DNA of 64,000 nucleotides. It comes from Marispirochaeta sp. Its GTDB lineage: Bacteria; Spirochaetota; Spirochaetia; JC444; Marispirochaetaceae. The DNA lies in the NCBI RefSeq assembly GCF_963668165.1, contig NZ_OY764212.1, forward strand, positions 310,001 through 374,000. The letters run 5' to 3'. The position numbers were made by a program, and so were the translations under genes. Shown in pieces: positions 17,400 through 26,466 of this stretch (positions within the stretch are counted from its first letter, which is position 1; each line of letters begins with the position of its first letter). The notes below the pieces were generated by a model. That model ran no database searches, had not been told where the DNA came from, and saw nothing but the letters and a program-made list of their open reading frames with translations.

Positions 17400-17524
17400 T
17401 GGAGTACCTCGCTTGCAGAAGTAGATTACTACCCTCTACTATGAACTACTGGGCCGCCATTTTCAAGCCGGAGCGGCTGCGGGGATGCAGCCGGTGGTCG
17501 GGCACTCATTTCTGAAATTGCTGT

Positions 17525-18877
17525 CTATAGTGAAAAACCATTGTCTTTGCAGACCCGGGAAAACCAGTGGCCGCTTTCTTTCACCGTCCGTTTTTGGCTG
17601 TCAAAATCAACATGAATAAGTCCAAAGCGTTTTGAATATCCAAAGTTCCACTCAAAATTATCGAGGAAGCTCCAGACAAAATACCCGCGGATATCCGAGC
17701 CGTCCTGGATTGCCTGCCATACAGCTGCTGCATGACGGCGGATATACTCTATTCGATCGGGATCGCTGCAGATACCGTCGATTACCTTGTCCTGCTCCAG
17801 GGGGGTGCCGTTTTCGCTGATGTAAATCGGAGGATTGTTGTAGTCCCTCTTTAATCTGAGAAGAAGACGGTACAGTCCCTCCGGGTTGTTTTCCCATTCC
17901 TCATACTGGGCTCTGGGGACAAATGGCCAGCGGACCTGGCGGGTATGGAGGAATCCTGAATCGGTTTCGTGAGCCATGATTCTCCTTGTGTAATAGTTTA
18001 CCCCCAAAAAGTCACAGGGCGCTGCAATAATCTGCATGTCTCCTTCCTGAATTTCAGGCATGGCATCCTTGTACCAGGCACACATATCCTCGGGATACCG
18101 GCCGTAGAAAACAGTATCCAGATACCAGCGGTTAAAGGCTCCGTCGTGCCGCTTCGCCGCCTGTACGTCTGCGTCTTTGTCACTCGCCGCCTCAATCCAT
18201 TCCAGGTTATGTACCAGACCGATCCTGGCTCCCGGACATGCGCTGCGGATTCTGGGAACAGCAAGGCCATGGGACAGCAGTATATGGTGAGCTGTCTGCA
18301 GCGCCCGCGGCAGGTCGCTTATTCCCGGCGCATGGTGTCCGAAAAGATGGCCTGCAAAGGCATGGACCCAGGGCTCGTTGTGGGTCATCCAGTTTTTTAC
18401 CCTGTCGCCGAGTCGTTGGGCTACGGTTTCACCATAGTCGGCGAATGCGTCGGCCGTACGTCTGTTTGCCCAGCCGCCTTTCTCCTGAAGAGCCTGGGGA
18501 AGGTCCCAATGAAAGAGGGTAACAAAGGGAGTTATATCATTCGCCAAAAGTTCATCTACAAGCATGTCATAAAAATCAAGACCGGCTGGGTTTACATTCC
18601 CCCGCCCCTGGGGAAAAATCCTTGGCCAGCTCAGGGAAAAACGGTAATTCCTGTACCCCAGCTGTGCCATAAGGGCGATATCCTCGCGGTAGCGATGGTA
18701 GTGATCACAGCTGACCTTTGCGTTTTTTCCGTCGGCAATTCTGGAGGAATCGGCACTGTAGGTGTCCCAGATAGACGGCCCTTTGCCGTCAGCGTCATGT
18801 CCGCCCTCAATTTGAAACGCCGCGGTTGCGGTTCCCCAGGTAAAACTTCCCGGAAATTGTAATGTCGTATTAGCCAT
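17525..18877 (-). CDS. GH1 beta-glucosidase
   Basis: 450 residues, the usual size of a GH1 enzyme. The acid/base glutamate is in THNEPW (Glu168) and the nucleophile in ISENGTP (Glu355). Family signatures at the N-terminus (FTWGTATAAFQIEGG) and the substrate-binding WSFLDNFEWNFGYSKRFGL are intact. No signal peptide, so it acts in the cytoplasm on imported disaccharide, probably cellobiose or another beta-glucoside. It is the last gene of the minus-strand sugar operon, 64 bp after the MalG-type permease, with a small CCGGT/ACCGG stem in that gap. Confidence 0.95.
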   Translation of the reverse strand: MANTTLQFPGSFTWGTATAAFQIEGGHDADGKGPSIWDTYSADSSRIADGKNAKVSCDHYHRYREDIALMAQLGYRNYRFSLSWPRIFPQGRGNVNPAGLDFYDMLVDELLANDITPFVTLFHWDLPQALQEKGGWANRRTADAFADYGETVAQRLGDRVKNWMTHNEPWVHAFAGHLFGHHAPGISDLPRALQTAHHILLSHGLAVPRIRSACPGARIGLVHNLEWIEAASDKDADVQAAKRHDGAFNRWYLDTVFYGRYPEDMCAWYKDAMPEIQEGDMQIIAAPCDFLGVNYYTRRIMAHETDSGFLHTRQVRWPFVPRAQYEEWENNPEGLYRLLLRLKRDYNNPPIYISENGTPLEQDKVIDGICSDPDRIEYIRRHAAAVWQAIQDGSDIRGYFVWSFLDNFEWNFGYSKRFGLIHVDFDSQKRTVKESGHWFSRVCKDNGFSL

Positions 18878-18941
18878 CTGTGTTTTCTCCTGATACTGTT
18901 TTGTCTGGTAGAGAGGTTCCCGGTGGAATACCGGCTGCGTC

Positions 18942-19793
18942 TCATTCCTTGACTGCTCCTGCTGTAACCCCTGCCATTACCCATTGCGAAAGGAGAAAAT
19001 AGAGCACCACAGGAATAATGGCCACAATAAACATTACTGCAAATTGAACGGCATAGTCCGATGTGTACTGACCCTGGAACCGGATGATGGAAAAGGGCAG
19101 GGTTCTTTTCGCTTCACTTGCAAGAAAGGTATTTGCCATGATGAACTCGTTCCAGCAGTTGAGAAACGCCATTACCCCGACTGTGACAAAACCTGTTTTG
19201 GACATAGGGGCGATTATCCCCCATAGAATGCGGGAAATACGGGCGCCGTCGAGATAGGCGGATTCCTCCATCGAATAAGGGATTGACGAAAGGAGCCCGG
19301 AGAACATCAGTACGCTGAAAGCCATGTTGAAGGCTGCATAAGGAATGATAACGCCGCCGTAGGTATCGATAAGCCCGAAAATCTTGAACCACATAAAGTT
19401 CGGCAGCAGGGTCGTGTGAATGGGAATAACCATACCAAGCATGACAAACCCAAAGACGATTTTTCTGCCCTTCCACCGCATGCGGGTAACGGCATACGCC
19501 AGAAAAAAAGAAAAGACTATGGTCATGCATACCGAAGTTGCAACAATAATGACACTGTTCAAAAAATACTGGGGGATTTTGCCGTCAACCCATGCCCGTG
19601 CATAGTTTTCCCAGTGAGGGTTTGCGGGGAACTTGATCAGTTCCCGCCCAAAAAGGTCACCGCTTGTCTGCAGGGAATAGATAAATATCCAGAGCAGAGG
19701 AAACAGCTGAGCCAGTGCGAAGATTGTCAGAAAAAAACCTGTCGCCCATTGCCCGAGTTTCCGCTTGCTGTGAAGTACACCAATGCTGTTCAT
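18942..19793 (-). CDS. Sugar ABC transporter permease, MalG type
   Basis: About 283 residues, starting at the ATG of MNSIGVLHSKRK. That start has AGGAGG upstream and lies one base after the stop of the preceding permease gene. Six hydrophobic segments are evident, with the cytoplasmic EAA loop as MEESAYLDGARISRILWGIIAPM, the contact site for the ABC ATPase. It pairs with the MalF-type subunit to make the membrane channel for a CUT1-class sugar importer. The locus has no ATPase gene, so a shared MsmK/MalK-type ATPase from elsewhere must energise it. Confidence 0.93.
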   Translation of the reverse strand: MNSIGVLHSKRKLGQWATGFFLTIFALAQLFPLLWIFIYSLQTSGDLFGRELIKFPANPHWENYARAWVDGKIPQYFLNSVIIVATSVCMTIVFSFFLAYAVTRMRWKGRKIVFGFVMLGMVIPIHTTLLPNFMWFKIFGLIDTYGGVIIPYAAFNMAFSVLMFSGLLSSIPYSMEESAYLDGARISRILWGIIAPMSKTGFVTVGVMAFLNCWNEFIMANTFLASEAKRTLPFSIIRFQGQYTSDYAVQFAVMFIVAIIPVVLYFLLSQWVMAGVTAGAVKE

Positions 19794-19794
19794 C

Positions 19795-20694
19795 CTATTC
19801 CTCCTGGGTTCGCTGTACTCCGGCAAGATACCGCTGAGCCAGGAGGGTAACGCTGAGCGCTACAGCAACAAACACAATGGAGATTGCGTTTCCGTAGCCG
19901 AACTTCGAAGCAACAAAGGCCTGGCGGTAGAGATAGTGGGCAACAAATTCCGTAAGATTCCCCGGACCGCCTTCGGTCGATAAAAGCACGATTTCCATCT
20001 GTTTCATGCAGGATGTAATATCAATAATAATCACCGCCTGGATTACCGGGAGCATATAGGGAATAATCACGTGACCATAAATCTGCCAGCGGTTTGCCCC
20101 GTCGACAAGCGCTGCTTCTTCAAGCTCCTTCGGTACAGTAGTAAGGCCGGAATAATAGAACAGCAGCGCCCAGCCGAATCCATACCAGACAGTTATAAAT
20201 ACTACGGACAAAAGCGCCGTCGAGGGGTTACTGAGCCACGCCACTTCAGAAAGAGAGTTCAATCCAAGGGCTGCGAAGAGTTTATTCACCAGACCGTAAT
20301 GGGGATTAAAGAGGTTGACCCATAGTTTGGTAACCACCACAACCGTCAGAATCGCAGGAACAAAATATACGGTTCGTAAAAAACGTGAAACACGATTATT
20401 AATACGAATCAGCAGTCCTGCCAATAGAAAGGCCAGCGGATTCTGAATACATACTGTTACTAAAAGGAGGATCAAAGCATTCAGAAGGGAACGCCAGAAT
20501 ACCGGATCCGATAGAACTTTTTTATAATTTTCAAGGCCGATATATTCATTCGCGCCGAACCCTGACCATTCTGTGAGGCTGTAAAACACGCTGAGAATAA
20601 CAGGAGCAATTATGGCGAAAAGCATTATCAGTATACCCGGTGCTGTCAGAAGAAAAGCTGTCCTGCGTCTGCTCAGAATATGGCTTGAGTTCAT
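19795..20694 (-). CDS. Sugar ABC transporter permease, MalF/UgpA type
   Basis: 299 residues from the ATG of MNSSHILSRRR, chosen because GGGGAGG precedes it and the longer frame would start with non-hydrophobic, low-quality sequence. Six transmembrane segments begin at TAFLLTAPGILIMLFAII. The EAA loop reads LEEAALVDGANRWQIYGHVIIPYM. It forms the heterodimeric channel with the MalG-type protein. A strong intercistronic hairpin separates it from the solute-binding protein gene. Confidence 0.93.
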   Translation of the reverse strand: MNSSHILSRRRTAFLLTAPGILIMLFAIIAPVILSVFYSLTEWSGFGANEYIGLENYKKVLSDPVFWRSLLNALILLLVTVCIQNPLAFLLAGLLIRINNRVSRFLRTVYFVPAILTVVVVTKLWVNLFNPHYGLVNKLFAALGLNSLSEVAWLSNPSTALLSVVFITVWYGFGWALLFYYSGLTTVPKELEEAALVDGANRWQIYGHVIIPYMLPVIQAVIIIDITSCMKQMEIVLLSTEGGPGNLTEFVAHYLYRQAFVASKFGYGNAISIVFVAVALSVTLLAQRYLAGVQRTQEE

Positions 20695-20721
20695 AAACGG
20701 ATTCCTCCCCGAAGAAGATGC

Positions 20722-20746
20722 CCCTGCCGTATGATGTACGGCAGGG
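20722..20746 (-). promoter_or_regulatory. Intercistronic mRNA hairpin between binding-protein and permease genes
   Basis: CCCTGCCGTA (20722-20731) pairs perfectly with TACGGCAGGG (20737-20746) around a 5-nt loop. It lies 22 bp after the binding-protein stop and 27 bp before the permease start. There is no T-run, so it is more likely an RNA-stabilising or partial-attenuation element than a full terminator. Such hairpins in malE-malF-type operons keep binding-protein levels above permease levels. Confidence 0.65.
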
Positions 20747-20768
20747 TATGTTCTGAAGAAGACACAGC

Positions 20769-22058
20769 CTATTTGTTTACTTCGTCTACAGCTTTCTGCA
20801 GTCCCCGGCAGAACTGGAGGGGAGTTATGATGCCCGCCGCCAGATCTTTGCACAGCTTCTGGTGAGAGTCCTTGAACGCGGGGGTAAGCAGGTCGAGGGC
20901 TGTAGTCCCGCTGGTAGCAACAGCATCTCCTGCGATGGTAAGCAGGTCTTTGGCCACAGCTGTATCGTCAGCAGATGGTGATATCTTCTGGGCCGGAAAT
21001 CCTGCCTGCTGTTCCCAGATGAGCTTGGGATACATTTTCGCATAGAGTTTCAGATACTCCATTGCAAGGTCCATGTGTTCGGTTTTCGCGTTGACTATGT
21101 AATTGCCGCCGAACCATGCAACCAGATCGTTCACCTTGCCCTTGCCGGAGGCAAGTACCGGGAACTTCATGGCGCGGACATTGCCGCGGAAGGATTGCGG
21201 AAAGTTCGTGTCGCTTGCAAGACCGAGTTCCCATGATCCCATGAGATACATGGCGGCTCTGCCCTGGCCAAAGAGGTTTCGTGCAGCACCGTAGTCGGAG
21301 GTCGTTAAGTCCTTACCAAAAAGTCCGGAATTCAGGAAAAATTTCTGGTATTCCTCGGCAGCTCTGACGAATTCAGGATCGGTAAAGGGCTTTCTTCCAT
21401 CGAGGGCCGCATGTATCAGGGAATAGTCGCCGTTTATCCGCCAGAATATATTGTCGAAGGTAATGCTCAATGGCCAGCCGTCCTTGCCGTCGGTTACGAT
21501 CGGCGTGTACCCTTTCGCGCTGATTTTTGCCCCCGCATCGTACAGGTCAGCCATGGTTTCAGGAGGTTCAACTCCGCATTCGGTGAGGATCGCCTGATTG
21601 TAGTAGATGACCCAGAGATCTCCGGAAACGGGAATCCCGTACAGCTTTCCGTTATACATATTGCTTTCAAGAGCTCCGGGAAGCCAGCCGAAATCAGAGA
21701 AGTCGGCCTTGTCCAGGGGTGTGACAAGTTCGGATTCTACCAGTGGTTGAAGCAGGGTAGAGAATGACCAGTATTTCATTACATCCGGAAGTTGTCCGGC
21801 GGTAGCATAAATCTTGATCTTTTCCTGATATGGTTGGTCGGGGTAACTTTCCGTTTCGATCTTTACCTCGGGATGCTGTTGTATGAACTCAGCATTTATC
21901 TGCTCAATTACCGCCCCCCAGGTTACTGTTCGGTCGGGAATATTATCCGATATTTTCATTACTATGCCGGTCTCTTCGGTTTCCGCATTCCCTCCGGCCC
22001 AGGAGACTCCAACCGCCAGGATCATAACGATCACTAAAAGAATAGGATTTTTTTTCAT
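20769..22058 (-). CDS. Extracellular sugar-binding protein (ABC transporter)
   Basis: About 429 residues from the ATG of MKKNPILLVIVMILAVG, which has AAAGGAG upstream and gives a proper signal peptide. The longer frame, running back to 22265, would overlap the regulator gene and lacks a signal. Periplasmic binding-protein features include IKIYATAGQLPDVMKYW, the hinge-like YGIPVSGDLWVIYYNQAIL and GQGRAAMYLMGSWELG. It belongs to the CUT1 carbohydrate class. It probably captures a beta-linked oligosaccharide, given the GH1 enzyme in the operon. It is first gene of the transport unit and follows the YesN regulator after a 106-bp gap. Confidence 0.9.
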   Translation of the reverse strand: MKKNPILLVIVMILAVGVSWAGGNAETEETGIVMKISDNIPDRTVTWGAVIEQINAEFIQQHPEVKIETESYPDQPYQEKIKIYATAGQLPDVMKYWSFSTLLQPLVESELVTPLDKADFSDFGWLPGALESNMYNGKLYGIPVSGDLWVIYYNQAILTECGVEPPETMADLYDAGAKISAKGYTPIVTDGKDGWPLSITFDNIFWRINGDYSLIHAALDGRKPFTDPEFVRAAEEYQKFFLNSGLFGKDLTTSDYGAARNLFGQGRAAMYLMGSWELGLASDTNFPQSFRGNVRAMKFPVLASGKGKVNDLVAWFGGNYIVNAKTEHMDLAMEYLKLYAKMYPKLIWEQQAGFPAQKISPSADDTAVAKDLLTIAGDAVATSGTTALDLLTPAFKDSHQKLCKDLAAGIITPLQFCRGLQKAVDEVNK

Positions 22059-22164
22059 ACACGCTCCTTTGATTTGTGGAATGCTTAATTGTCCCACAGG
22101 AATTTCCCCCGGTGAATGAAGCCTGTTACGAAATTCTGACAGATATTTGGACATTATTTTACTG

Positions 22165-23331
22165 CTAAGATTCGGAATATCTTTTTGGACTGACTCCCAG
22201 GATTCGTTTAAACGTACGTGAAAAGTGCTCCACTGAACCGAACCCGACGGCTTCCGAAATTTCATAGATTTTCATATCAGAGTCGGCTAACAAACGGCAC
22301 GCTGCATCTATTCGTACCTGATTCAGAAAGCTGCCGAAGCCTTCGGAGTTTTCGCGTGCAAAAAGGGTGGATAGGTGAGTACGGCTGACCCCGGCATATC
22401 TGGCGACTTCCGCCAGTGAAAGATTCGGCTCGCTGTACTTTTTTCGGATGTAGTCCTTAGCCCGGCGGACAGGACGGCTGTTGCACTGGAAAAGGCTGTT
22501 GAGAGCCCGGTAGGAGTCTCCTATTTCCTGGAGCCGGGATACAACAGGGCTGACCGCCCAGTCCATGGGTACGTTAAAGGCCTGAAGAGTCAAGTGCGCT
22601 GCCTGATTACAGAGTTCCTCCGATAACTCAGTCTCCGTCCGGTTTTTCTGCAGAACAGGATAATGCAGCCAGAGTATGGACTCCTTTTTCATCGGGACCA
22701 GCTTCCCGTCTGATCTGGCAGCCAGAACACTGCCGAGGTAATCCTGGACTATCATTGCTTTTTTGCGGAACTCCTCGGGCAGGATTGGGCGAAATTCGCA
22801 TATAACCATGGGGAATCCCGGAGAAGCATTCAAATCCTCAAGGATATTCATAACTCCGCTTTCCGGAGGCGTCAGAATCAAATCCCGTAAAAGCTGTTCT
22901 GTCAGTAAAAGCTGATTCCTGGCCTGTTGTAAGGGTTCACGGCTTTCAGTTTCTGATTTTATATCTGCTGCCGCCCTGCTCAAGGCATTCAGCACTGTTT
23001 GCGGTGTAAGGTCGGCCTTCAGCAGATAATCTTCTACTCCCAGGGTAAATGCTTCCCGTACCAGGGGAAAGTCATCGAAAGAACTGAGAACAATGACACG
23101 TATTCTTCGGCCCAGCGATCGGAGTTCCCGGAGAAATTGAAGACCGTCACATTTCGGCATATGCATGTCCAGGAGGACAATATCTATTGCATATTCAGAC
23201 AGAAGTTTCAGGGCAGCCCTTCCATTAGAGGCTTCATGAATCATGGCAAAATCGAAGTCCTTCCAGTTCTGCATGGTCCTTACGGAAGACCGGACCAGAG
23301 GCTCATCATCCACAATCATCACATTAATCAT
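22165..23331 (-). CDS. AraC-type response regulator (YesN-like)
   Basis: 388 residues. The N-terminal receiver (1-120) has the acidic pair DDE at 8-10, the phospho-acceptor Asp55 in IVLLDMHMP and the Lys of YLLKAD. A poorly conserved middle follows. The last ~100 residues form an AraC/XylS DNA-binding domain with two helix-turn-helices (LSLAEVARYAGVSRTHLSTLFA and KIYEISEAVGFGSVEHFSRTFKRILG). Its start overlaps the sensor-kinase stop by 4 bp. It presumably activates the adjacent sugar uptake operon. Confidence 0.93.
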   Translation of the reverse strand: MINVMIVDDEPLVRSSVRTMQNWKDFDFAMIHEASNGRAALKLLSEYAIDIVLLDMHMPKCDGLQFLRELRSLGRRIRVIVLSSFDDFPLVREAFTLGVEDYLLKADLTPQTVLNALSRAAADIKSETESREPLQQARNQLLLTEQLLRDLILTPPESGVMNILEDLNASPGFPMVICEFRPILPEEFRKKAMIVQDYLGSVLAARSDGKLVPMKKESILWLHYPVLQKNRTETELSEELCNQAAHLTLQAFNVPMDWAVSPVVSRLQEIGDSYRALNSLFQCNSRPVRRAKDYIRKKYSEPNLSLAEVARYAGVSRTHLSTLFARENSEGFGSFLNQVRIDAACRLLADSDMKIYEISEAVGFGSVEHFSRTFKRILGVSPKRYSES

Positions 23332-25109
23332 GGCGCATCTGCCTTTATCGGAAGAATAAGAAAAACTTCAGTCCCTTCGCCCGGCCTGCTTCTGATGTCC
23401 ATACCGTATTTGGTACCGTAGTTCAGTTGGATTCTCCGGTAGATGTTGTAGAGTCCTATTCCGGAGAATCCGCTGTTTGATGACGCGGCGGATTTTGTCA
23501 GAAAACCTTTCAGGGTTTCTTCGTCGGCACCAATTCCGTTATCGCGGATTGAAATCTTCAGCTGATCATTTTTTACGCGCACCCGCAGGTCGATCCTGCC
23601 TTGATTCTCCGATTCTCTGATACCGTGAAGTATGGCATTCTCTATAATCGGCTGCAGGAGCATTTTGAGAATCTGAATACTTTTAAGTTCCTGTGGAATG
23701 TCGTAGCAGATATTGATAAGTTCGCCGAACCGGATCTGCATAATATGTACATAGCTTTCCAGAGAGCTTACCTCGTCTTCCAGCGAGATAAGCTGTCCTC
23801 CCCGGTTGAAACTTTCGTTTACCAGCCGCATCAGCGACGCAGACATTTTACAAATGTGATGGCTCCCTTCAGCATCAGCCATCAGGCGGATTGAATTCAG
23901 GGTGTTTGCAAGAAAATGTGGATGAATCTGATACTGCAGGGCCTCCATTTCGTACTGGTTTTTTTCCCGTTCCTTTGCTCTGGTTTCTGCGGTCAAACGT
24001 TTTACTTCGGTTATCATCCGGTTGAACGAAGTCCCGAGAGCTGCTATTTCACGCGGGCCTTCAACCGGAACCTGTACCGAGTAATCACCTGTTTCCACAA
24101 TTCGCATTTTTTCTATGACGTGAGCCACCGGATTGATCAGATCCTTAAAAAACAGTCTGGTATAAAAAATAAATCCCAGAGACATTAAGCCAAAGAAAAG
24201 ATAGGTTGCACGGCGGGACCTCCGCAGGGGCTCTATAAAGTTTTTATAGTCTTCGGCACGATACAGTCTCCAGCCGGTGGATGGAATTTCTGCCGAAGTT
24301 ACAAGATAGCTGCTTCCTTTTTCGATACCGACCAGTGCTCCGGTAGAGGGAGCCAGCTGTTCCGTAAGATAGGTTTCGAGGGGATGGTGAGCCCGTGTCA
24401 AAGGGCTGGACAGAATAATATCGGATTTGTCATCAACCAGGGCCATACAGGCACGCGCCGCGGGTCCCTGTCCGTTGGCGATCTCATCCATGACGCGGAC
24501 CCGAAACGAAACAATAAGGGCTTCAAGCCCGAGAGGCAAGCTGTATTCCATCGGGCTGACCGCAATTGTAAACATTGGCTGCTGGGGTTCTATTGGGTTG
24601 GCTCCGATAAGTCTGGACAGGGTACAATTAAGCCCCTTCTTTTCTACCGCGGACCGGTAGATTTCCGGGTTGAGGTTTGTTACCGGGTGAAGGGTAGGAT
24701 AATTCTGGTAATAGTAGAGACCCTGATCGGGAAAAACGAGATAAACCGTTCCCATTTTGTTTGTATAATTGAAGAATGCGGAAACATGATCATCTATTTC
24801 CTGATGCAGCAGGTATATCTCTTTGTTGTTCACCGCATGAGCATAACTGCGGCAGGCTTCGAGGAACTGGTTATTGTTTATTAATGCCGCAGCCAGAATC
24901 TGTATGCGTTTATATTCCTCGTTCAGTGAAGCTGCAATCTGATCTGTGAGATCCTGAAGCTGAACAATAGCTGCCTGTCTGAGCCGGGACGAGTAACGCA
25001 GATCCAGAAGAAAGCCGAAAAAAAAGACCGGCATAACAAGAAGAAATAGAAAAAAGCGGATGTAACGGGAACCAATAGAAAGGGGTGAAGCAGAACCCTT
25101 CGTGGACAT
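23328..25109 (-). CDS. Sensor histidine kinase (YesM-like, LytS/His_kinase family)
   Basis: 593 residues. A first membrane helix is at ~18-36, then an extracytoplasmic sensor domain of about 260 residues (dCache-like), a second helix at ~302-320 and a HAMP linker (~322-375). The His_kinase domain carries the phospho-site in YQIHPHFLANTLNSIR (His396). The HATPase_c domain has PIIENAILHGI (N box) and a GIGLYNIYRR G2 box. The sensor probably detects an extracellular sugar and signals to the YesN regulator. It is the first gene of the locus; its upstream region is shared with the divergent pcnB. Confidence 0.93.
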   Translation of the reverse strand: MSTKGSASPLSIGSRYIRFFLFLLVMPVFFFGFLLDLRYSSRLRQAAIVQLQDLTDQIAASLNEEYKRIQILAAALINNNQFLEACRSYAHAVNNKEIYLLHQEIDDHVSAFFNYTNKMGTVYLVFPDQGLYYYQNYPTLHPVTNLNPEIYRSAVEKKGLNCTLSRLIGANPIEPQQPMFTIAVSPMEYSLPLGLEALIVSFRVRVMDEIANGQGPAARACMALVDDKSDIILSSPLTRAHHPLETYLTEQLAPSTGALVGIEKGSSYLVTSAEIPSTGWRLYRAEDYKNFIEPLRRSRRATYLFFGLMSLGFIFYTRLFFKDLINPVAHVIEKMRIVETGDYSVQVPVEGPREIAALGTSFNRMITEVKRLTAETRAKEREKNQYEMEALQYQIHPHFLANTLNSIRLMADAEGSHHICKMSASLMRLVNESFNRGGQLISLEDEVSSLESYVHIMQIRFGELINICYDIPQELKSIQILKMLLQPIIENAILHGIRESENQGRIDLRVRVKNDQLKISIRDNGIGADEETLKGFLTKSAASSNSGFSGIGLYNIYRRIQLNYGTKYGMDIRSRPGEGTEVFLILPIKADAP

Positions 25110-25190
25110 GATGAAATAGAATTACACGGTCTCAGTCTGCTGTCAAGTTTCTCGGGACAGGCAACATTGTGCAGGATGTACAAATGGAGC

Positions 25191-25219
25191 TTGAAATTTC
25201 GTATAAAACACGTTATATC
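25191..25219 (+). promoter_or_regulatory. Candidate sigma-70 promoter for pcnB
   Basis: TTGAAA (25191-25196), a 17-bp spacer and TATATC (25214-25219), 51 bp upstream of the pcnB TTG start. The -35 matches consensus at five of six positions and the -10 at four. Confidence 0.5.
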
Positions 25220-25269
25220 TAAGTTTGTAACTAAAACCTAACAATGCATTTTCATAAGCAGGTACACCA

Positions 25270-26466
25270 TTGCTGATCCGGTACGGTATTGACGAAGCAG
25301 GAAAGCGCTATGAACGCGCCCGAATCTACACTGTTGATGAACACGGAATTTCCCGCCAAAAGATAGACAAAGAGGCCCTCATTATAACCGATCGTCTTCA
25401 ACGGGAGGGGTATCACGCCTACATCGTCGGAGGGGCAGTGCGGGACCTTCTGATCGGAAAAACCCCCAAGGACTTTGATATTACCACCGATGCCCAGCCA
25501 AAAAAGGTGCGCCGGCTTTTCTGGAACTCCCGCATTATCGGCCGTCGTTTTCGGCTGGTCCATGTTCACTTTAAAAACAGTCAGATAATCGAGGTTTCCA
25601 CCTTCCGTTCCAATGAACCCGGTGCAGACAATAACGATTTCGGTACTCTTGAAGAAGATGTAGAACGCCGGGACTTTTCCATAAACGCCCTCTATTACGA
25701 TCCCAAGAAAGAATATGTATACGATTTTGTCTCTGCCATGAAGGACATCCGCAGTAAACGAATGCGTTCTCTGCTGCCCCTGGATACAACCTTTCAGGAT
25801 GATCCTGTACGTATGATTCGGGCGGTAAAATACGCCGCTGCAGGACAGTTTACCATACCCTTCGGCCTTAAAAAGGCCATACGAAAGTCTGCCAATGAGC
25901 TGTCGGAAATATCCAACTCCCGTATGACCGAAGAGGTTTTCAAGGTTCTTGAGGGGGGCTCTTCCGCTGCCGTTATCAGGATGGCCGATCAGTACGGGCT
26001 CCTGCCTTTCATGCTGCCTGCTCTGCTGGAAGAAGTTAATGGAAACAGTGGTAAGAAAGGCTTCAAGGATTTTCTTGCCCGTCTTGACGGACTGGACAAG
26101 AAGATTTCCAGGGAAAAAGGCCCCGTCAACAGGGGCCAGGTTATCCAGCTGGTCTTTGGTCCCTATCTGCATCTGCCGGGTGATGAAAGCTATGAGCAGC
26201 TGGTAAAAACCGCTTTCCGCGGGTTAAAAGGATTGCTCTCGCCGCTGACACCGCCGAATGCGGATGTCGAGGAGGCGGTTAAACTGCTTTTTGATGAGCG
26301 GGGAATCGTAAAAGAAAAAAAGAAGAAACGACGCCGGCGAAAACGCAAAAAAAAGGTCCCCTCACAGGAGGGGACCAGATTACAGGATGAGTCTGTTCAG
26401 GCTCCTGCATCGGGGGCTGGTTCTGATATCTCTTCCGAAGGATCTTCGGATTCCGCCGGATCCTGA
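25270..26466 (+). CDS. pcnB: Poly(A) polymerase / CCA-adding-family nucleotidyltransferase
   Basis: 398 residues from a TTG start with AGCAGG seven bases upstream. The class II nucleotidyltransferase core has YIVGGAVRDLLIG, the catalytic DFDITT aspartates, the RRDFSINAL motif and the arm/neck region DPVRMIRAVKYAA. The protein ends in a strongly basic tract (KKKKRRRRKRKKK, ~345-360), typical of PcnB-type poly(A) polymerases and probably RNA-binding, followed by a Ser/Ala-rich tail. Poly(A) polymerase is favoured over CCA addition because of the basic tail, but sequence alone cannot fully separate them. The last 70 bp overlap the end of the convergent TPR gene. Confidence 0.85.
   Translation: MLIRYGIDEAGKRYERARIYTVDEHGISRQKIDKEALIITDRLQREGYHAYIVGGAVRDLLIGKTPKDFDITTDAQPKKVRRLFWNSRIIGRRFRLVHVHFKNSQIIEVSTFRSNEPGADNNDFGTLEEDVERRDFSINALYYDPKKEYVYDFVSAMKDIRSKRMRSLLPLDTTFQDDPVRMIRAVKYAAAGQFTIPFGLKKAIRKSANELSEISNSRMTEEVFKVLEGGSSAAVIRMADQYGLLPFMLPALLEEVNGNSGKKGFKDFLARLDGLDKKISREKGPVNRGQVIQLVFGPYLHLPGDESYEQLVKTAFRGLKGLLSPLTPPNADVEEAVKLLFDERGIVKEKKKKRRRRKRKKKVPSQEGTRLQDESVQAPASGAGSDISSEGSSDSAGS
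26347..26376 (-). terminator. Intrinsic terminator of the TPR gene, inside pcnB coding sequence
   Basis: GGTCCCCTC (26355-26363) and GAGGGGACC (26368-26376) form a perfect 9-bp stem with a 4-nt loop. On the minus strand this is followed by eight T residues (A-run 26347-26354). It sits 20 bp past the TPR gene's stop, within the codons for the basic tail of PcnB. Confidence 0.85.

Noticed and set aside
17475..17492. GGCTGC/GCAGCC hairpin between the glucosidase and hisS as a terminator
   Set aside because: Good stem but no T-run on the minus strand; role unclear.
17969..18862. 297-residue frame opposite the beta-glucosidase
   Set aside because: Antisense to the GH1 gene, whose active-site motifs are all intact.
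25252..26172. 306-residue frame opposite pcnB
   Set aside because: Antisense to a clear catalytic gene with conserved motifs; no signal, RBS or family features.
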